This document shows positions 61,977 through 64,000 of a stretch of 64,000 bases of DNA, in pieces. Position 1 is the stretch's first letter. Each line of letters starts with the position of its first letter. The translations under genes and the position numbers were made by a program. The notes below the pieces were generated by a model, which saw nothing but the letters and a program-made list of their open reading frames with translations, was not told the origin of the DNA and ran no database searches. The DNA is taken from the NCBI GenBank assembly GCA_949358305.1, contig OX442314.1, forward strand, positions 6,451,087 through 6,515,086, in the 5' to 3' direction. The DNA comes from Strigamia acuminata. Lineage: Eukaryota; Arthropoda; Chilopoda; Geophilomorpha; Linotaeniidae.

Positions 61977-64000
61977 ATGCAGAAGTTAGGAGAATCCTCG
62001 ATGGGAAAAATCCCTATTTTGGGCATTTCGAACTACGAAACGTGGCAGCGCTCGATGCGCATGCTCCTCAAAGCGGAGGGCCTCTGGAGGCACGTAACAG
62101 AAGAGAAAGAGGCCGAACATTTATTAACATTGAGTGAAAAGGAAAAAGAACGATTTGCGACGAAAAAGGATAAAGCGCTCGGCATTATCTACGTCCACGT
62201 GAGCGAGGCGAAACGTTCTGTGTTGGATGTCTGTAACACCCCCAAAGAGGCTTGGGATGCGTTATCCAAAATCTACGCCCCTAGTTCTCTGGCGAGACAG
62301 GCAGCCATGCGGTGGCAATTTTTGGGTCTTCACCTCGAGTCGAACGAGGAAATGGTCGATTTCATCGCACGTGTCGACCACCACGTCCGCCAACTTAAGG
62401 ACATTCAAGAAGACGTATCCGATAAACATCATGCATACCAGTATTTAAACCGCATACCGCAGGAATACGCTCAAGTGACATTCGCCATCTATCACATGCC
62501 TTTAGCGGACTTTACGCCAGGCAAGGTTTCAGAACAGTTGATATCCGAATATTTACGTCTCAAATCGATGGGTTTGGCCCATAATTCTTCTTCAACATCG
62601 GTGCACGCGTCCGCCAAAGACCAATCGCGACCTCGGAACGATTCTCGTCGTCGACGACCGCTGTCATCCGTGAAGTGCTTCAACTGCGATCAAATGGGGC
62701 ACTATGCTAACAAATGCCCCCTCCCTCGGCGCACTGACCCAAGTCAATCTACGGCCTCCTTCCAGCGCTCGAGGAGTAAGAGCAAGAAGCCGAATAAGAA
62801 TTCCGCGCCGAAAGTCGATGACACGCGTCCCAGAGGCAATTCGCGTCCTGTGCGAAAGACGATCTTCTTCGTGAACGCACCGCAAGTGGTTGAGCGCCCG
62901 GTTGCTCACTTTATGCAATCCAATGAGTGGATTGTAGATTGTGGCGCTACAGACCACGTCTCGCATGTACGATCATGGTTCTCCGACTTTACGAACATTG
63001 TACCTTTCGACATTGAATTAGGCCAGGGAAAATCCCAAGTTACTGGCAAAGGAAGCGTACAATTATTGACACGCGTAGACGATTACGACAGTATTGTGGT
63101 CTTGACGAACGTTTTATACGCGCCGAGCTTCGAAGCCAATTTGATCTCGGTGTCTAAGATTGACAAGACCCGTCACCATATCCATATTTACAATGGTGAA
63201 GTTAACATCTATGAATCGTCGATTGAGAGTCCCATCCTACGCGCACGGGAGAAGAGTGGCCTTTATTATGTGGACGGGTTGTGCTCTAATCCGGCTGTTT
63301 CGACATTGATTTCTCCAATTACTCAACCTGAGCCTGTACAGACTTTCGTAACGACAGAGGTTGAATTCGAGAACATCCCGAAGCCTAAAAAGCAACAGTC
63401 AAAGCAACGTGACATTTCGGACTTTAGAATTCAAATGCCACCAATGCCAAACCAGAAGTCAATTCCGGTAGCGACCAACCCATTGCCTATTCCGCAATCC
63501 TTACCTCCTATCCACAATGAGCCACCTACCCCATCCTATGCTGATGTAATACAGCAAATCCCTTCCACACCTTTGCCAGTGATCTCCAATCCTTCCAATG
63601 TCTCTCCGTCACAAAAAGAGATAATCCCGAAACCTTTTCAATCCCCGAAGAAGGTTATTGCCAATCCTGCTTCAATCAAAGATGCAACTGGTTTGTGGCA
63701 TAGTCGCCTTGGCCACTTACACACTAATGCGATGCGATTGTTGGCGAACAACGATCATGTGCACGGTCTCGAACCAGCAGAAGTACGCCAAGAGCTGGCT
63801 TGCAACCACTGTCGGATTGCAAAATCAACTAGGGCTTCGCACAAACCGGATCCACATCCTTGCACGACACAACCACTAGACCTTCTACACATGGACGTGT
63901 GGGGGCCGGCTCCTGTGACCTCTTTTGGTGGTGCTCGTTTTGTCTTCACCGTCATCGACGATGCGACGAGATACACCTGGATTACGCCCCTTGCACAGAA
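61977..64000 (+). CDS. Copia polyprotein, gag-protease-integrase part (runs off window)
   Basis: 674 codons, open from ATG 61977 to the window end. Gag (about 1-220) has ISNYETWQRSMRMLLK and AWDALSKIYAP. A CCHC knuckle CFNCDQMGHYANKC starts at residue 234. The protease site reads VDCGATDH (D about 321), with cysteine where most copia elements have serine. After a P/S-rich linker come the integrase zinc finger (LWHSRLGHLH...CNHCRIAKS) and the first catalytic aspartate (LLHMDVWGP), then VIDDATRYTW. RT and RNase H must follow outside. No stop or frameshift is seen. Confidence 0.93.
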   Translation, partial: MQKLGESSMGKIPILGISNYETWQRSMRMLLKAEGLWRHVTEEKEAEHLLTLSEKEKERFATKKDKALGIIYVHVSEAKRSVLDVCNTPKEAWDALSKIYAPSSLARQAAMRWQFLGLHLESNEEMVDFIARVDHHVRQLKDIQEDVSDKHHAYQYLNRIPQEYAQVTFAIYHMPLADFTPGKVSEQLISEYLRLKSMGLAHNSSSTSVHASAKDQSRPRNDSRRRRPLSSVKCFNCDQMGHYANKCPLPRRTDPSQSTASFQRSRSKSKKPNKNSAPKVDDTRPRGNSRPVRKTIFFVNAPQVVERPVAHFMQSNEWIVDCGATDHVSHVRSWFSDFTNIVPFDIELGQGKSQVTGKGSVQLLTRVDDYDSIVVLTNVLYAPSFEANLISVSKIDKTRHHIHIYNGEVNIYESSIESPILRAREKSGLYYVDGLCSNPAVSTLISPITQPEPVQTFVTTEVEFENIPKPKKQQSKQRDISDFRIQMPPMPNQKSIPVATNPLPIPQSLPPIHNEPPTPSYADVIQQIPSTPLPVISNPSNVSPSQKEIIPKPFQSPKKVIANPASIKDATGLWHSRLGHLHTNAMRLLANNDHVHGLEPAEVRQELACNHCRIAKSTRASHKPDPHPCTTQPLDLLHMDVWGPAPVTSFGGARFVFTVIDDATRYTWITPLAQ

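Overview
This is a eukaryotic, AT-rich, intron-containing genomic window, almost certainly from an arthropod. The best host-gene evidence is a dysfusion/NPAS4-type bHLH-PAS gene with six recognisable exon segments on the minus strand. Nearly everything to its right is transposable elements (TEs). I cannot name the species.

Region 1 (1-9900, minus strand): the 5' half of a dysfusion-like gene. It has a start codon 5 nt before the first donor, a bHLH exon, an 18-codon linker exon and three PAS-A exons; the rest lies beyond position 1. Each long intron is filled with its own short-period tandem array. Region 2 (9900-12485): a decayed copy of a small secreted-peptide-like gene (better copy at 50.05-50.4 kb), split by a 1.05-kb terminal-inverted-repeat element that itself carries a hAT-type MITE.

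Region 3 (12486-47484): a nest of insertions. A 6.5-kb long-inverted-repeat (foldback) element was hit by Gypsy element C (17190-45650, TSD GTGT). C was hit by an apparently intact Tc1 transposon (23955-25572), a solo LTR (19224-20606, TSD CCAC) and Gypsy element B (26500-42937). B's 3' LTR was hit by another solo LTR (27356-28783, TSD ACCA). B's 3' untranslated region was hit by a near-perfect 1-kb palindrome with a tRNA-like sequence in each arm. A small pogo-like MITE sits in the right foldback arm. B keeps gag, protease, RT-RNase H, integrase and a third ORF. C keeps gag and the third ORF but has lost RT, RNase H and integrase.

Region 4 (47485-50904): a decayed copia fragment with a tRNA-iMet half-molecule primer site, an LTR remnant, the small-peptide gene, and the last exon of a DEG/ENaC (pickpocket-like) channel gene on the minus strand. 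Region 5 (50905-60513): Gypsy element D on the plus strand, with 5' LTR, primer site, gag, pol and a spliced third ORF. D is inserted exactly in the ENaC exon and its 3' LTR is not visible. Region 6 (about 60514-64000): leader and first 674 codons of a copia polyprotein running off the window.

Most notable: all three Gypsy elements carry the same A_AAA_AAC -1 frameshift heptamer at the gag/pol junction. All three also carry a third ORF downstream of pol (or of where pol was) that starts just after a strong splice acceptor and has no envelope features.
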